Origin: Heliopora coerulea
Taxonomy: Eukaryota; Cnidaria; Anthozoa; Scleralcyonacea; Helioporidae
NCBI GenBank assembly: GCA_030142905.1
Contig: JASJOG010000069.1
Location: 1,171,001 to 1,235,000, forward strand
Reading direction: 5' to 3'
DNA length: 64,000 nucleotides
Part shown: one piece after another, positions 39,401 to 45,552 of the stretch
Position numbering within the stretch: the stretch's first letter is position 1
How the letters are laid out: every line of letters begins with the position of its first letter
The notes under the pieces: generated by a model
Told to the model about the DNA's origin: nothing
The model's input: the letters and a program-made list of their open reading frames with translations, nothing else
The model's database searches: none
Translations under genes and position numbers: made by a program

Positions 39401-41295
39401 TCCCTTTTGCTCAAAATTGTTATTAATTTCTAAGAATTATTATGTAAAATTTTTAAGATTTTAACAAAAGTGCATATACATTACACACTTTTTGAAACAT
39501 TAATTTAAACCCTGCATTCATTTCCCTTCAGTAGCACAAAAAAGAACTACAGTAATTATGTAGCAGTATAATCCTCAGGGAACCACTGTACAGCATGACA
39601 GAATACTTTTTACCTTTCAACAAAGAGTTTCTCAATCTAACATGGTCATACCTATCCTTCTGAGAATTCTTTTTGACTCATCTTTTGTCATTTCCATCTT
39701 CACATCATTGTAACAGACCAGTATTTCTAAAAGTAAAATTGATAATGAAAAACAACACTCCCTCTTGAACAGTTAAATTTAAACCCAAAAGGCTTAATAG
39801 GTTTACTGGTTAAAGGATTGTCATTATTTTCAAGTTTGATGCCATTTGAATGATTAATTCCATTATAAAAACATGAAGTACAGATAGCTTATCTGAAAAT
39901 GATGCATGGTTGCTAAGAACAGAAATAACTTTAAACACATGTATAAAATCTGATGTACTAGCACCTTTTTCTTACAGTTAGTATATTCCAATAATATAAT
40001 AGCCAGCATTCAAAACACATCACAAATTCACTAGATAATGCAATGGACAATTAAAGTTTTAAATTTTTACATTTCTTTCTTTCTTTCTGTTTTCAAAAAT
40101 TTAGAAAAATAAAATGGTAAATGAGCTTCTGAAGCTCTTGATCACCTCCTCTATTCCAGGCTCTTCAAGTATACTGTAGGAATGACACTCTACATGTGGG
40201 TTGGAAGGGAGTCCTTGATTCTCAACAACTTCTTAGTCGTAATTTTTAATTGTCATTACTAAAACAGGAATTTCACCTCAAAGATAATATTTTTCATATT
40301 TTAGTTATTATAATGATGATTTGTAAATTAAAAAATTAATCTTACCTTTTTTGGTAATTTTTAAAAACTGTTTTTATATTCAAAGGATATAAAGATATCA
40401 TGAGTGATAAGTGGTTGTATAATTGTTTTTGCATAATTTGTACTGTAATTTCCAAGTAACTGCAATCTGAATGCATTTTAAATCTTTCAAAACTCTCTTG
40501 ATCAATTATAATTCTTAACTGACAGGATATCTCCCCTTGATGATTAAAATTGCCAGGCATTAGCCAAGGTAAAATAATAGAAGGTTGATCATGGGAAGGA
40601 ATAAACTGTAATTTATATACTACACACCAATGCCCTCATAAAAAGTTGACATGTACACATTTCTACATAAGTTTAATTTTCATATCATAAAACCTGAAAA
40701 CTAGACCACCAATAAGACATGGCTAATTATTTGTTACTCAAAGTGCTGGAGTAGGCATTGAACACTGAGGTTGATCCCAAATAACTAATCAAACTAACCT
40801 CTTGAACTGAGCGAGGCTAAATTTCAGGCCTAAAATAATGAGGTCTTAACCGTAACCCCTAACCAGAATGTACCTTTTCACGTAGCGTTTATTTGAGCTA
40901 TAAGCCTCCACCAAACCTGGTGATTTAGCTCTTTCGTCGTTAGCTAAATCATGCCGTACTTCAAAAACATTTAACCCAATAAGATGTAGTTGCTAAGAAT
41001 TTCTCTCAGAAACCTAGCTTGTACTATTCGGGTGTCGACCGATGATGGAAATCGCACTCGTAATTCGCACTCTTAACAAGCGCAAAACAACAGAATCCTC
41101 TGCTTCAATTCAAATTTGAAGTTGCGATTATCATACTGGGTACAAAAATTACGGATGATTAATTTCATTACTATTTTTTAACAAAAAAATTAAGTTACTG
41201 TTTGTAGGTACTCACCAGAAACTAAAAGGAGAGTTCGTATTGCAATCAAAGATGATTTTCTTCTCGGTAAACCGTAAAGACACTCCGTCCGCCAT
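9348..41295 (-). CDS. EMSY: EMSY-like protein with C-terminal bromodomain (partial 3')
   Basis: Multi-exon minus-strand gene, probably encoding a nuclear chromatin regulator. Coding exons, 5' to 3': 39652–39726, 38345–38402, 35930–35971, 34709–34783, 33266–33426, 31268–31671, 23022–23199, 19715–20096, 19226–19366, 16258–16417, 14368–16028, 12311–12393, 9348–9427, preceded by a first exon ending at 41216. Every join from the second exon onward has GT–AG ends and matching phase. Starting from ATG 39695–39697, 1157 codons are covered. Residues about 1–75 are the ENT domain (KRILRRIELEAYSALVTALRAQG); residues 86–100 are EGRRVVPLMPRLVPQ, an EMSY signature. Basic clusters KTRKRQR (about 140–146) and GRKRKAPPPR (about 1077–1086) are likely nuclear signals. 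Residues about 1104–1157 are the first half of a bromodomain. In vertebrates EMSY binds chromatin repressors and has no bromodomain. The 3' end was not found. Two adjacent genes is the alternative. Confidence 0.8.
9781..11154. mobile_element. pogo/Tigger-like DNA transposon remnant
   Basis: A 1374-bp element bounded by TA dinucleotides (9779–9780 and 11155–11156). Ends: CAGCCAAACGTGCATTAAGC on the left, and on the right the complement of CACTCAAACCTGTGTTAAGC. Several subterminal copies of the AAGCGGTCACC theme follow inside each end. TA duplications with CA-ended inverted repeats fit the Tc1/mariner–pogo group. The interior keeps a possible C-terminal transposase fragment only. It lies in the intron between the two bromodomain exons. 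Confidence 0.6.
10671..10781 (+). pseudogene. Possible transposase C-terminal remnant
   Basis: A 36-codon open segment reading KLVTKAEELAEQLREFVQ, then LHGHVEPSLTQQSK, then TAA, followed by AAATAAA about 13 bp downstream. The amphipathic Leu-rich ending is like the tail of pogo/Tigger-type transposases, and it lies inside the pogo-like element. Too short for a firm assignment. Confidence 0.35.
11157..12310. other. EMSY intron, no further feature
   Basis: Non-coding on inspection of both strands. Nothing beyond AT-rich intron sequence and an unassigned GC-richer patch at about 11925–12180 with no open frame. Confidence 0.4.
12311..12393 (-). CDS. EMSY: Bromodomain exon 1 (helix Z and ZA loop)
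   Basis: An 83-nt exon (GTTTTTAG|TTTGTT ... AACCAG|GTACAT) encoding LLQRVSRFRGNARLKGEP and SAASWFTKP. With the end of exon 12 it makes a bromodomain αZ helix followed by the ZA loop; SWFTKPV is in the place of the usual W/hydrophobic-F-x-x-P-V shelf. Phase (2→1) fits exon 12 and (1→2) fits the 9.4-kb exon. Confidence 0.8.
12394..14367. other. EMSY intron with a degenerate inverted-repeat element
   Basis: At about 13065–13312 the flanks TTACGTCATAATTCTCGAT and (inverted) TTATGACGTCATATTTAAC enclose sequence with opposed GAATA/CGCC blocks (CACCTACAGGCGAATG versus TTCGCCTTCGGCGAATAATT). This suggests an eroded MITE. The rest is non-coding intron. Confidence 0.4.
14368..16028 (-). CDS. EMSY: EMSY exon 12: long acidic exon with internal repeats
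   Basis: A 1661-nt exon (CCCGTTTAG|GAGTTC ... CACTTCT|GTAAGT) coding about 553 residues rich in Glu, Lys, Ser and Thr. About 14668–14980 shows roughly four imperfect 26-residue repeats (KETELLVVTTAQSLENLGEN, KKTEQFPVTATKQVEKLSKN and two weaker units). The C-terminal end has GRKRKAPPPR, then HPPGWIRGALL. An in-frame TAA two bases past the exon end could be read as a stop, but it lies inside a consensus donor (GTAAGTATGG). Splicing to the 12.3-kb exon continues the protein in phase. Confidence 0.8.
16258..16417 (-). CDS. EMSY: EMSY exon 11
   Basis: A 160-nt exon (TATTGCAG|GGAAAC ... GTTAAG|GTACGA). It encodes RETLSPVSDILTLVTSPSS and continues to EEKLSEVK. VSDIL resembles a short motif in the C-terminal part of vertebrate EMSY, but the match is short. 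Phase fits exons 10 and 12. Confidence 0.65.
17220..18480 (+). pseudogene. Degenerate non-LTR reverse transcriptase (element C)
   Basis: Broken plus-strand RT reading, in several frames: LKTNKATGSDGISNRLLKEF (17435–17500), GTLSGWRHTCAGFSQGAKLS (about 17972–18030, the P-Q-G region) and VKFVDDTTTVEVV (about 18090–18123, in the place of the catalytic Y-A-D-D), then a LGVILSDDLKWNTYVDYI-like end. Multiple stops and frameshifts show an old dead insertion, in the opposite orientation to the host gene, within an EMSY intron. It belongs to a different family from elements A and B. Confidence 0.7.
19226..19366 (-). CDS. EMSY: EMSY exon 10
   Basis: A 141-nt exon (ATCTTGCAG|AGATAA ... GAAAG|GTTAGT) encoding RDNRETCSTFNPPVPISS and a Ser/Val-rich tail ending QESIHE. 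Phase agrees on both sides. No domain is recognised; disorder is likely. Confidence 0.68.
19715..20096 (-). CDS. EMSY: EMSY exon 9: Pro/Ser/Thr-rich region
   Basis: A 382-nt exon (CTCCAG|GAATCG ... AAAGAG|GTATAA) encoding GIVRTFETTSRHPSG, then a long Pro/Ala/Ser/Thr-rich disordered stretch. Such low-complexity sequence is typical of the central EMSY region. The chosen acceptor is the one whose phase fits the exon 8 donor. Confidence 0.68.
20107..21557. other. EMSY intron with repeat fragments
   Basis: No exon was accepted here. About 20450–20530 repeats the phrase GCATACGCCAGGATGACA seen at 2270, so a dispersed repeat fragment is present. The remainder is plain AT-rich intron. Confidence 0.35.
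21558..21851. mobile_element. MITE-like repeat, copy 2 of 2
   Basis: About 294 bp with terminal inverted repeats (GGTGTTTACATGGAAGCGAG at the left; right end complementary to GGGAGTGTTTTTATGGAGGC). It is the sister of the 1.54–1.91 kb copy and has better-kept ends. A short duplicated CTAA beside both ends could be the target duplication. No coding sequence. Confidence 0.55.
22110..22601. mobile_element. Penelope-derived terminal-repeat hairpin with 12-bp target duplication
   Basis: Two long inverted arms (about 22141–22355 and 22385–22597) are nearly identical reverse complements, separated by about 30 bp. Direct repeats AATTATCTAACT at 22098–22109 and 22602–22613 flank the unit. Near its outer end each arm has a hammerhead-like core (CTGAAG...GTCGAAAC; 22180–22207 minus, 22534–22563 plus). 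Inverted terminal repeats with such motifs and a short extra end are characteristic of Penelope-like elements. No internal coding region is left. Confidence 0.65.
23022..23199 (-). CDS. EMSY: EMSY exon 8: basic low-complexity region
   Basis: A 178-nt exon (TTTATTTAG|GCTCAT ... AACAAAG|GTAAAG) encoding AHASVVSGNKNRTKLNF and a Lys-rich tract. Phase matches exon 7 and exon 9. It is separated from exon 7 by an 8-kb intron swollen by the L2/CR1-like element, a MITE and a large palindrome. No known domain. Confidence 0.65.
24235..27698 (-). pseudogene. Endonuclease/RT polyprotein of element B
   Basis: Pieces: 26706–27698 (330 codons: 2A-like motif, GLKIVHLNIRSL, LSLSETWIDQ, VLLGDLNVDM), 26553–26709, 25972–26250, and 24235–25914 (559 codons: KTNKAIGLDNISAKLLK, NYRPILILPTLNKILEKV, YGVPQGSILGPLLFLY, YADDTVVYCFS). 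The RT segment is open throughout and also has the downstream KYLGIMLSANFTWVDHI thumb region. Disabling changes: MITE insertion, one frameshift and one stop. The RT half is remarkably well kept. Confidence 0.85.
26253..26550. mobile_element. mariner-type MITE inside element B
   Basis: A 298-bp element with terminal inverted repeats CAGGGTGTCCCAAAAAAACC / complementary end (GGTTTTTTTTGGGACACCCTG with slight differences), flanked by TA on both sides (26251–26252 and 26551–26552). The ends and TA duplication are diagnostic of Tc1/mariner non-autonomous elements. It splits the element B reading frame between the endonuclease and RT domains, so it inserted after element B. Confidence 0.88.
27701..28743. 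other. EMSY intron, no feature recognised
   Basis: AT-rich intron sequence with no accepted exon or clear repeat on either strand. Short open frames have no family pattern. Confidence 0.4.
28751..29049. mobile_element. MITE with telomere-like core and 7-bp target duplication
   Basis: Inverted ends of about 85 bp (CACCCGTTCCACCAGTTCTG at the left; the right end complementary to CAGCCGTTCCACCCGTTCTA), flanked by direct AACATTT (28744–28750 and 29050–29056). Between the arms, 28899–28950 is a run of TTAGGG-like words. Non-coding. Confidence 0.7.
29680..30099. repeat. 420-bp imperfect palindrome
   Basis: Arms of about 200 bp (29680–29882 and 29897–30099) are imperfect reverse complements centred near 29890; for example TTTTGCTGTTCATTACCAG at the left is mirrored by CTAGTAATGAACAGCAAAA at the right. 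Mismatches and small indels have accumulated toward the outside, while the inner 60 bp are almost perfect. Probably a MITE or fused inverted copies; no clear flanking duplication was found. Confidence 0.65.
30100..31080. other. EMSY intron, no feature recognised
   Basis: Plain AT-rich sequence. Open frames up to 84 codons exist but show neither conserved motifs nor splice-site pairing. Confidence 0.4.
31081..31185 (+). repeat. tRNA-derived SINE fragment
   Basis: Contains a B-box-like GGGTTCAATTCCC followed by a body (GACAGGTCTCGGTTGAGTCT) that parallels the SINE body at 7.3 and 37.3 kb. The A-box half is lost or degenerate. Confidence 0.5.
31268..31671 (-). CDS. EMSY: EMSY exon 7: nuclear-signal and Ser/Thr-rich region
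   Basis: A 404-nt exon encoding KIKDKDDDDMKTRKRQRTT followed by a Pro/Ser/Thr/Val-rich stretch to PASCLQ. An acidic run before a basic RKR cluster occupies the same place in vertebrate EMSY. The acceptor (TTTGAAAG|CAGCAA) has a modest pyrimidine tract, so its boundary is less certain; the donor is TTGCAG|GTAGTT. Confidence 0.78.
31795..31890 (-). repeat. tRNA-related SINE head
   Basis: On the minus strand it reads GTGTAGCTCAATATTTAGAG (A-box-like) and GGATTCGAATTCC (B-box-like) at tRNA spacing, then CAATTGCTCAGAAAGCA. Mismatched acceptor stems rule out a functional tRNA gene. It shares the AGAAGGTTACGG-type head with the 3.4-kb hairpin (here AGAAAGTTACGG). Confidence 0.55.
32555..32835. repeat. 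Two opposed tRNA-derived SINE heads
   Basis: A minus-strand B-box-like segment (GGGTTTAATCCC on the minus strand, near 32574–32585) and a plus-strand A-box-like segment (TCTCAATGGTTAGAGCGTC at 32791–32809) lie about 210 bp apart in opposite orientation. Both also carry AGATGGCGA/CGCCATCTGAG near their facing ends, so they form an inverted pair. Confidence 0.45.
33266..33426 (-). CDS. EMSY: EMSY exon 6: EGRRVVPLMPRLVPQ signature
   Basis: A 161-nt exon (TTTCATAG|TGTTTG ... CAAAG|GTAAGT). It encodes CIEWESEGRRVVPLMPRLV, then PQTVFTGTATAAANHAA. This block directly follows the ENT domain in animal EMSY proteins and is the strongest identity marker in the gene. Confidence 0.92.
33535..33640 (+). 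repeat. Dispersed repeat with hammerhead-like core, copy 1
   Basis: Contains CTGGTGAGGCCGTCGAAACG, close to the hammerhead core CUGANGA...GAAA except G at the conserved A6 position, followed by CAAGACC and CTGACGATCAACTGTCCGC. A related copy lies at 34965–35040. Its style fits Penelope-type terminal repeats. Confidence 0.45.
34709..34783 (-). CDS. EMSY: EMSY exon 5: end of ENT domain
   Basis: A 75-nt exon (TTTGCAG|TATTTC ... GAATG|GTGAGT) encoding SISTERHRAEIRRAISDDR and LSMIAE. This is the final ENT helix with the EMSY-specific ISTERHRAE motif. Together exons 2–5 provide a complete ENT domain. Confidence 0.88.
34965..35040 (+). repeat. Dispersed repeat with hammerhead-like core, copy 2
   Basis: Shares GAGGCCGTCGAA, CTCAAGACC and GACGATCAACT with copy 1 at 33.54 kb in the same order. 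The GAAA element is broken (GAATGG), so ribozyme activity is unlikely. Lies just upstream of EMSY exon 5. Confidence 0.4.
35930..35971 (-). CDS. EMSY: EMSY exon 4: ENT domain microexon
   Basis: A 42-nt exon (TTTAAG|GGAGAA ... CTAAG|GTAAAC) encoding REKKRLLRELGEQL, matching the ENT segment that follows ALRAQG in EMSY. It is accepted because phase is kept at both ends and the peptide bridges exons 3 and 5 without a gap in the family pattern. Confidence 0.82.
35972..37150. other. EMSY intron with two related GC-richer blocks
   Basis: About 36895–37145 contains opposed blocks (AACCCCGTTGACACTGTTAAC at the left, GTTACAGTGTAAACGGGGTT at the right) around internal copies of GGCACCCGTG/TGCACGCCATG-type words, suggesting a MITE-like inverted-repeat element. 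The rest is AT-rich intron. Confidence 0.4.
37165..37850. repeat. SINE cluster with opposed copies
   Basis: Three related copies. Minus strand 37165–37395 has A-box-like GTACCTCAGTTGGCAGAGC and B-box-like GGAGGTTCGATCTG, then GCAACTGGTCCCTGTTGGG. A second minus-strand body lies at about 37455–37615. A plus-strand copy at about 37630–37850 carries a Leu-like head and ends in the same tail (CATTCCATGTGGTTGGAAAT). The last two form an inverted pair. These are tRNA-derived SINEs; heads are too diverged for tRNA function. Confidence 0.6.
38345..38402 (-). CDS. EMSY: EMSY exon 3: ENT domain
   Basis: A 58-nt exon (TTATTAG|AGCTGG ... GACAG|GTAATT) encoding LEAYSALVTALRAQGELD, the most conserved stretch of the EMSY ENT domain. 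The ENT fold is a helical dimerisation module also found in plant EMSY-like proteins. It joins in phase to exons 2 and 4. Confidence 0.88.
38403..39651. other. EMSY intron 2, no feature recognised
   Basis: AT-rich, non-coding. No inverted repeats or retrotransposon motifs were noticed. Confidence 0.4.
39652..39726 (-). CDS. EMSY: EMSY exon 2: translation start and ENT helix 1
   Basis: Acceptor TTTTAG|AAATAC and donor ATAG|GTATGA. The coding frame reads MEMTKDESKRILRRI from ATG 39695–39697 (context AAGATGG, a favourable A at –3). KDESKRILRRIELEAY across the next junction corresponds to the conserved first helix of the ENT domain in EMSY. The exon is 75 nt. A TGA of another frame lies 8 nt upstream of the ATG. 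Confidence 0.85.
40344..40613 (-). CDS. Candidate exon of unknown protein
   Basis: A minus-strand open stretch reading QFIPSHDQPSIILPW, MPGNFNHQGEISCQLRIII and IDQESFERFKMHSDCSYLE, ending in a good donor (AAAAAG|GTAAGA). Composition and length look like a real globular coding exon rather than random intron. No acceptor gives a phase that fits the 41.2-kb first exon. Spliced to 39726 it would read six more residues (NTGLLQ is the end) and stop at TGA, 8 nt before the EMSY ATG. It could belong to a short protein sharing the EMSY promoter. I do not recognise the family. Confidence 0.35.
41216..41295 (-). CDS. First exon of EMSY transcript, ORF MADGV...
   Basis: ATG at 41293–41295 sits in a strong context (AATATGGCG) and opens MADGVSLRFTEKKIIF, ending at a consensus donor (CTG|GTGAGT) after two bases of a codon. 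Joined to the next EMSY exon (39652–39726), this frame hits a TGA 24 nt in, so it cannot lead into the ENT domain. The +1 frame of the exon stays open into the ENT frame and starts at an upstream ATG (MGRKSKKNS...). Thus the exon is either 5' UTR with an upstream ORF, the start of a longer EMSY N terminus in the +1 frame, or the start of a different isoform. I favour translation from ATG 39697. Confidence 0.5.
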
Positions 41296-41480
41296 ATTGA
41301 ATTCTTCTTTGACTTTCGCCCCATTCTTTTTAGGGTAGTGATTACTCAGGCAACAGGTTCCGCCACTGCCCTCTTTTGCCTTCGGCTTTCTGTAGTCTTG
41401 TTTCCTGCCCACTGGCCCTGCCGCGGGTTTTGCGGGTTCTCCCGGGAAACAAATGCTAGGGCGGAGGGCGAAGAAACACC
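41296..41480 (-). promoter_or_regulatory. Probable EMSY 5' region
   Basis: The interval immediately upstream of the first exon is locally GC-richer than its surroundings (for example GGCCCTGCCGCGGG and CCCGGGAAAC near 41420–41455). A GC-rich TATA-less start region is expected for a housekeeping nuclear factor. No definite core-promoter element was identified. Confidence 0.35.
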
Positions 41481-41532
41481 AAGTTGTTTACAAGTTTGGT
41501 CTTGTAACAACCGTAGCACTCGTTCGAAATAG

Positions 41533-42239
41533 AGGTGAAGGTCGACAAATACACTTTATTTAAAGTATGTATTTTTTCACTATTTTGATCGTGTTATGGA
41601 GTCACTACTACAGTGCTTTTTAAATAGTTTATAGCAAGGTGCCCTAACCGTGTTTTGTTTACTCCCATTTAATAAATAAATGGTCACTCTTAACCTCCCT
41701 GTACCTCTTTATTCCAAACCTGTTATGATAGTGTCATTGTAATGTATTAGTTAGTTCCAGCAATGCCCGTGCCTCAAGGGCATTTGTAATTTTTTTAATG
41801 TTTATAGAAAAATAAGGAAAAATCCCTTGGATCGGGTTAGTCAATAGCTATAATTCACCACTCTGCCATTCACACCTTTGCCCATAAAGTAAGACTAACT
41901 TCCCACATTAAAAGCATTGAACTGTCAAATTGTGTCGTGAAATACCCATTAAAGATCCCCTTCTCACATGATAACTGAGACAAAATCACTCAAAAGTTTC
42001 AAGGTTATCTTGTCTGAAAGAACTCCTGAAATGAACACGAGGCTCCTTCAACAGTTTTTTGCAATCTTAATTTGTTCTTGAGATATCTCAGTTTGTTATA
42101 AGATAATTTGTTATGTCAATTATTAGACACAGTATTTTGACTAGTTGTGGAATACTGTAAGTTGCATCTTCAAGATTATTTAATGAAATCTCTTGAAACT
42201 TTACTCACTGGATGAGTTCATAATACTGACCAACTTTAC
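41533..42239. other. Intergenic, no feature recognised
   Basis: Between the EMSY 5' region and the 42.2-kb ORF; no splice-supported exon on either strand. Confidence 0.4.
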
Positions 42240-42707
42240 ATGTATATCAAGCAAAAATGCTATCATTGTTGTCAGAATATTGTAAATATTACAGAACCCA
42301 GACTTACATGTATGCTTCAAATTAAACTCAAAACAAAGGCTTCATGTCTAAGCTGTTGTGAACAAAAAAATTCCCATGAACATGCAATCTACAAACAAAA
42401 GAATGACATCATACAGCTTGGAATATTCAAGAAGCATGTATATGGAGTACTCCGTGAAACTCCATTGTTCGTTCCTTTCCCATCATTCACTTATATGTCA
42501 ATCATAACAAGCACATGTACTTCTACTAGCAGAGTTAACAGTTTGTTGGCCAAGGTGAAACTGCAGTATGTGGAAAGGTATATTGCACTTGAGTATTGTA
42601 AGCAGCCTCCTGTGGAGGAGCACTATGTGATAGCACTGAAAGCAAATTTGCAAGTGAGATTACTAAGGGTGCTCATGGGTACCTGTACAAATTCCAGCAC
42701 AGGCTGA
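42240..42707 (+). CDS. Hypothetical ORF of unknown function
   Basis: 155-codon open frame starting MYIKQKCYHCCQNIVN. Cys-rich N-terminal third (CYHCC, CLSCCEQK), no signal peptide or recognisable domain. Chance occurrence is possible in such AT-rich DNA; the only support is its length. No neighbouring exon was found. Confidence 0.2.
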   Translation: MYIKQKCYHCCQNIVNITEPRLTCMLQIKLKTKASCLSCCEQKNSHEHAIYKQKNDIIQLGIFKKHVYGVLRETPLFVPFPSFTYMSIITSTCTSTSRVNSLLAKVKLQYVERYIALEYCKQPPVEEHYVIALKANLQVRLLRVLMGTCTNSSTG

Positions 42708-42868
42708 AATTTTAGCCCTGTTAAACCAAGGTGAAAAAATTTTTGATTACATTACATGAGAAGCTCCATTATCACCATATGTTTATCAACATTTCAGCCT
42801 CAGTTGAAGTTTTTTTGTGCAATTGAATGGGAATTTGCAGTCCATTTAACTGCGCTGAAAATCTTTGT

Positions 42869-42871
<3 letters not shown>

Positions 42872-42899
<28 letters not shown>

Positions 42900-42974
42900 A
42901 AATAATAATAAAAATAATAGTAATAAGCAGGCTTAGACCCCTTCCACTGTCCTTAGTTGGGTGGTGTGCAAGTT

Positions 42975-43021
<47 letters not shown>
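42872..43021. repeat. (AAT)n microsatellites at a retrotransposon 3' end
   Basis: Two AAT tracts (about 42872–42923, interrupted, and 42977–43021, nearly pure). The second sits exactly where the 3' tail of minus-strand element D is expected, matching the (ATT)n tails of CR1/L2 elements. Poly-Asn and poly-Ile frames read from it are artefacts. Confidence 0.8.
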
Positions 43022-44020
43022 TCTTTATTTACCATAGATATAACAAATAAAGCATAGCTTTTTTCCAACTTGGTCCTCTTAATAATAACAATATATATAA
43101 ATCTTTACAATCATAATAAATAATAGTAACAATAAAATATCATTACAATATTAGTAAATTAAAATGATAAAATACTTCCATAAAGGAACAATATGTCAAT
43201 AACTGACATGTTAAAAAACATATGTGTATTTACAAAAGTGTTACATTAGTAGAGTCTAATGTTCTTGAGCTCCCTACTTCCATTTAATTTTTTGTTAAAA
43301 AATTTCTTAGAAAATCTTTTAAAGCTTGAGAGACTCGTAAGGGTGGTGGCAGCATTGGGATACTTGTTCCAGAGGGACGTGGCTACAAAGGCAAATCTTT
43401 GTTTCCCAGCATCAATTTTTGCCTTTGGCATACATAACTTATAATTTGCCATATATCTTGTGGAGTATTGGTGCATAGGCTTTGACAAAAGTTTAGTCAG
43501 GCAAGGTGGATTAAGATTATTTAGAATTTTGAAGGCCATAATTAGTATACGATACTGTATAGCATCACTAACAAGGATAATATTAAATTCCTTAAATAAC
43601 TGAAGGGACAAAGTAGTATAATGAGCATTAAGAATTATCCTTGCTGCTCGTTTTTGGGCTTAGCCTAATAATAGTTGGTCAAGGAGCTCAGCAAAACAGT
43701 TACCCCAAACACTACGGCAGTATTTCATTGTTGGCTTTGCTAAAGAATTGTACAGCATGATTAAGTTGTTACATCCAAGAAAGGGTTTAGCTCTTCATGT
43801 CATTTCAAGTTTAGAGTTGTACTTCTTGATAGTTGTTGACACATGGTTGTTCCATGTAAGGGACAGGTCAACATGTACACTGAGGAGTTTATCACAGTTT
43901 GATTGTGTAAGAGGAGTTCCATCAAAGTTAACATGTAGGGTTTCAGGGATTGTAACAAGTTTCTTCTGTGTTCCAAGAAGCATGACTTTAGTGTTGTCAG
44001 GGTGAATAGCCATCTGGTTC
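42975..44020 (-). pseudogene. 5'-truncated L2/CR1-like retrotransposon D
   Basis: Minus-strand C-terminal RT remnant. Segment 43795–44013 reads HPDNTKVMLLGTQKKLV and LSVHVDLSLTWNNHV, the thumb region. Segment 43246–43611 contains LFKEFNIILVSDAIQYRIL, FKILNNLNPPCLTKLL and FVATSLWNKYP, the usual end. Upstream parts are absent, the typical outcome of incomplete reverse transcription. The 3' end falls in the (AAT)n tract. Confidence 0.75.
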
Positions 44021-45190
44021 TGTGATGCCCATAGAGATGAATTACTTCAAATGCATTTTTGCAGACCAGTTTTTGAAATTAACTCATTAAGGGGCAGGGC
44101 TGCTCCCTGGTACCTTGAAGAAATAGTGTGTTTTGTGGCCTCTTGACCATGGTTGTTGCCCTGTATTTTGCCTCATGTGACGACAATGGTCCAGCTGTCT
44201 CAACATAGGATTAGATTGAATTAAATAGATTCTTGGCATAGAATTACAGTTAGGATCAGAGAGAATTAATACTTTATGGCCCAAATACCATAATTATTCT
44301 TCCATTTGTTAAACACATTGTATATTTAACAATAGTTTGCTAAGATATGATAGATCCTGTTGATTTGCCCCTAGTTGTAGCATATTATGTGAAGAACCAG
44401 TGCTAGACTAAAGTAGTTCACTGGGATTTCTAAATGTGAGGACACATGAAGAGATGAATGTTTTTGAGTGTTTGGATATCCCAGTAAAATTTGTAAAACA
44501 CAAATCACAAGTTCTTGACATGGCTACTCAAATGAATAACTGGATGTTCAAGAGAACTTGATAAAAAAACTCATCCAGGGTAGGGATGATTGTTACTATA
44601 AGATGTGGAAAATTAATTCACAGTGTTGTTGTATGTTGGTAAGCAAACATAATTTTTCAAAGAGGACACACTTGTCACTCAAACAAATTGAAGACAGGTC
44701 AAGTAAGTCAATTTGATGATTTCCAGCAGAAAACAAGTGCCAATAATTAGCCAAATTGAATTATTTCATCCTTTGAAGTCACTTGTTCATATTGTTAATA
44801 CACAACTAATATTAGTACAGGTCATTTCATTCTTGAGCCAGATGTTTTGCAAATTTTTAGAGGGTTCTTGATGGTATTTTTAGCTGTAAGTAACTTTTAT
44901 AATGCTTTAAGGGGGAACTCTTTGATCACTCTAAGTGAGCAGTAGATTGATGTCAAAACCTGTGTGTTTGGATATCAAAATACTTGCTTTGATATCAAAC
45001 TACCACCATCTCTGAGTCATAACACTAAACAGTCACTGGTGTTTGATCAGGTATCAAACTCCATGCAGAAGACAGAATACAGTTCACCTGTATTGAGTAA
45101 AAGCCTCATGAATTATCAGTGAATTTGAGGATAATGTGTAAAGTGATATGAAAAGTGCAGTATGCTGTACAATTTCCTTTCTTTGTTTAG
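44021..45190. other. AIFM2 upstream region, no feature recognised
   Basis: No coding exon. An inverted ATCAAAATACTTGCTTTGAT motif occurs at 44979–44998. A 5' UTR exon of AIFM2 should be somewhere upstream, because the first coding exon begins at an acceptor, but I could not place it. Confidence 0.35.
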
Positions 45191-45552
45191 GCGCAGTTGT
45201 GTAATGGGGAACTCACCTTCAAAAACGAGTGATTCAAAGGTTGTCATTGTAGGAGGTGGTTATGCTGGTATAAATGTTGCAGTAAACTTGGATAACTTCT
45301 GTCACATTACTCTTGTTGATCCTAAGACATATTTTCATCATTGTATTGCATCATTAAGAGCTGCCGTAACCTCTGCTGGTTTTGAGAGGAAAATAATGAT
45401 TCCTTATGCACCAGCAATTCAGAATGGTGTCTTTAAGCAAGGCATGGCCATTAGTGTAAATACATCTGAGAAATATGTGAAACTGCAAAGTGAAGAAATC
45501 ATCCAGTATGATTATCTTGTGCTTGCTTGTGGATCATCGAATAACTTTCCAG
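45191..45552 (+). CDS. AIFM2: AIFM2 first coding exon
   Basis: Starts after acceptor CTTTGTTTAG with 13 bases of 5' UTR. ATG 45204–45206 opens MGNSPSKTSDSKVVIVGGG; the frame's upstream Met (MLYNFL... at 45162) lies before the acceptor and is not used. Ends FPG at CCAG|GTATTG. Confidence 0.9.

Noticed and set aside
42772..43068. Open frames with poly-Leu, poly-Ile or poly-Asn
   Set aside because: Translations of (AAT)n tracts at a retrotransposon 3' end.
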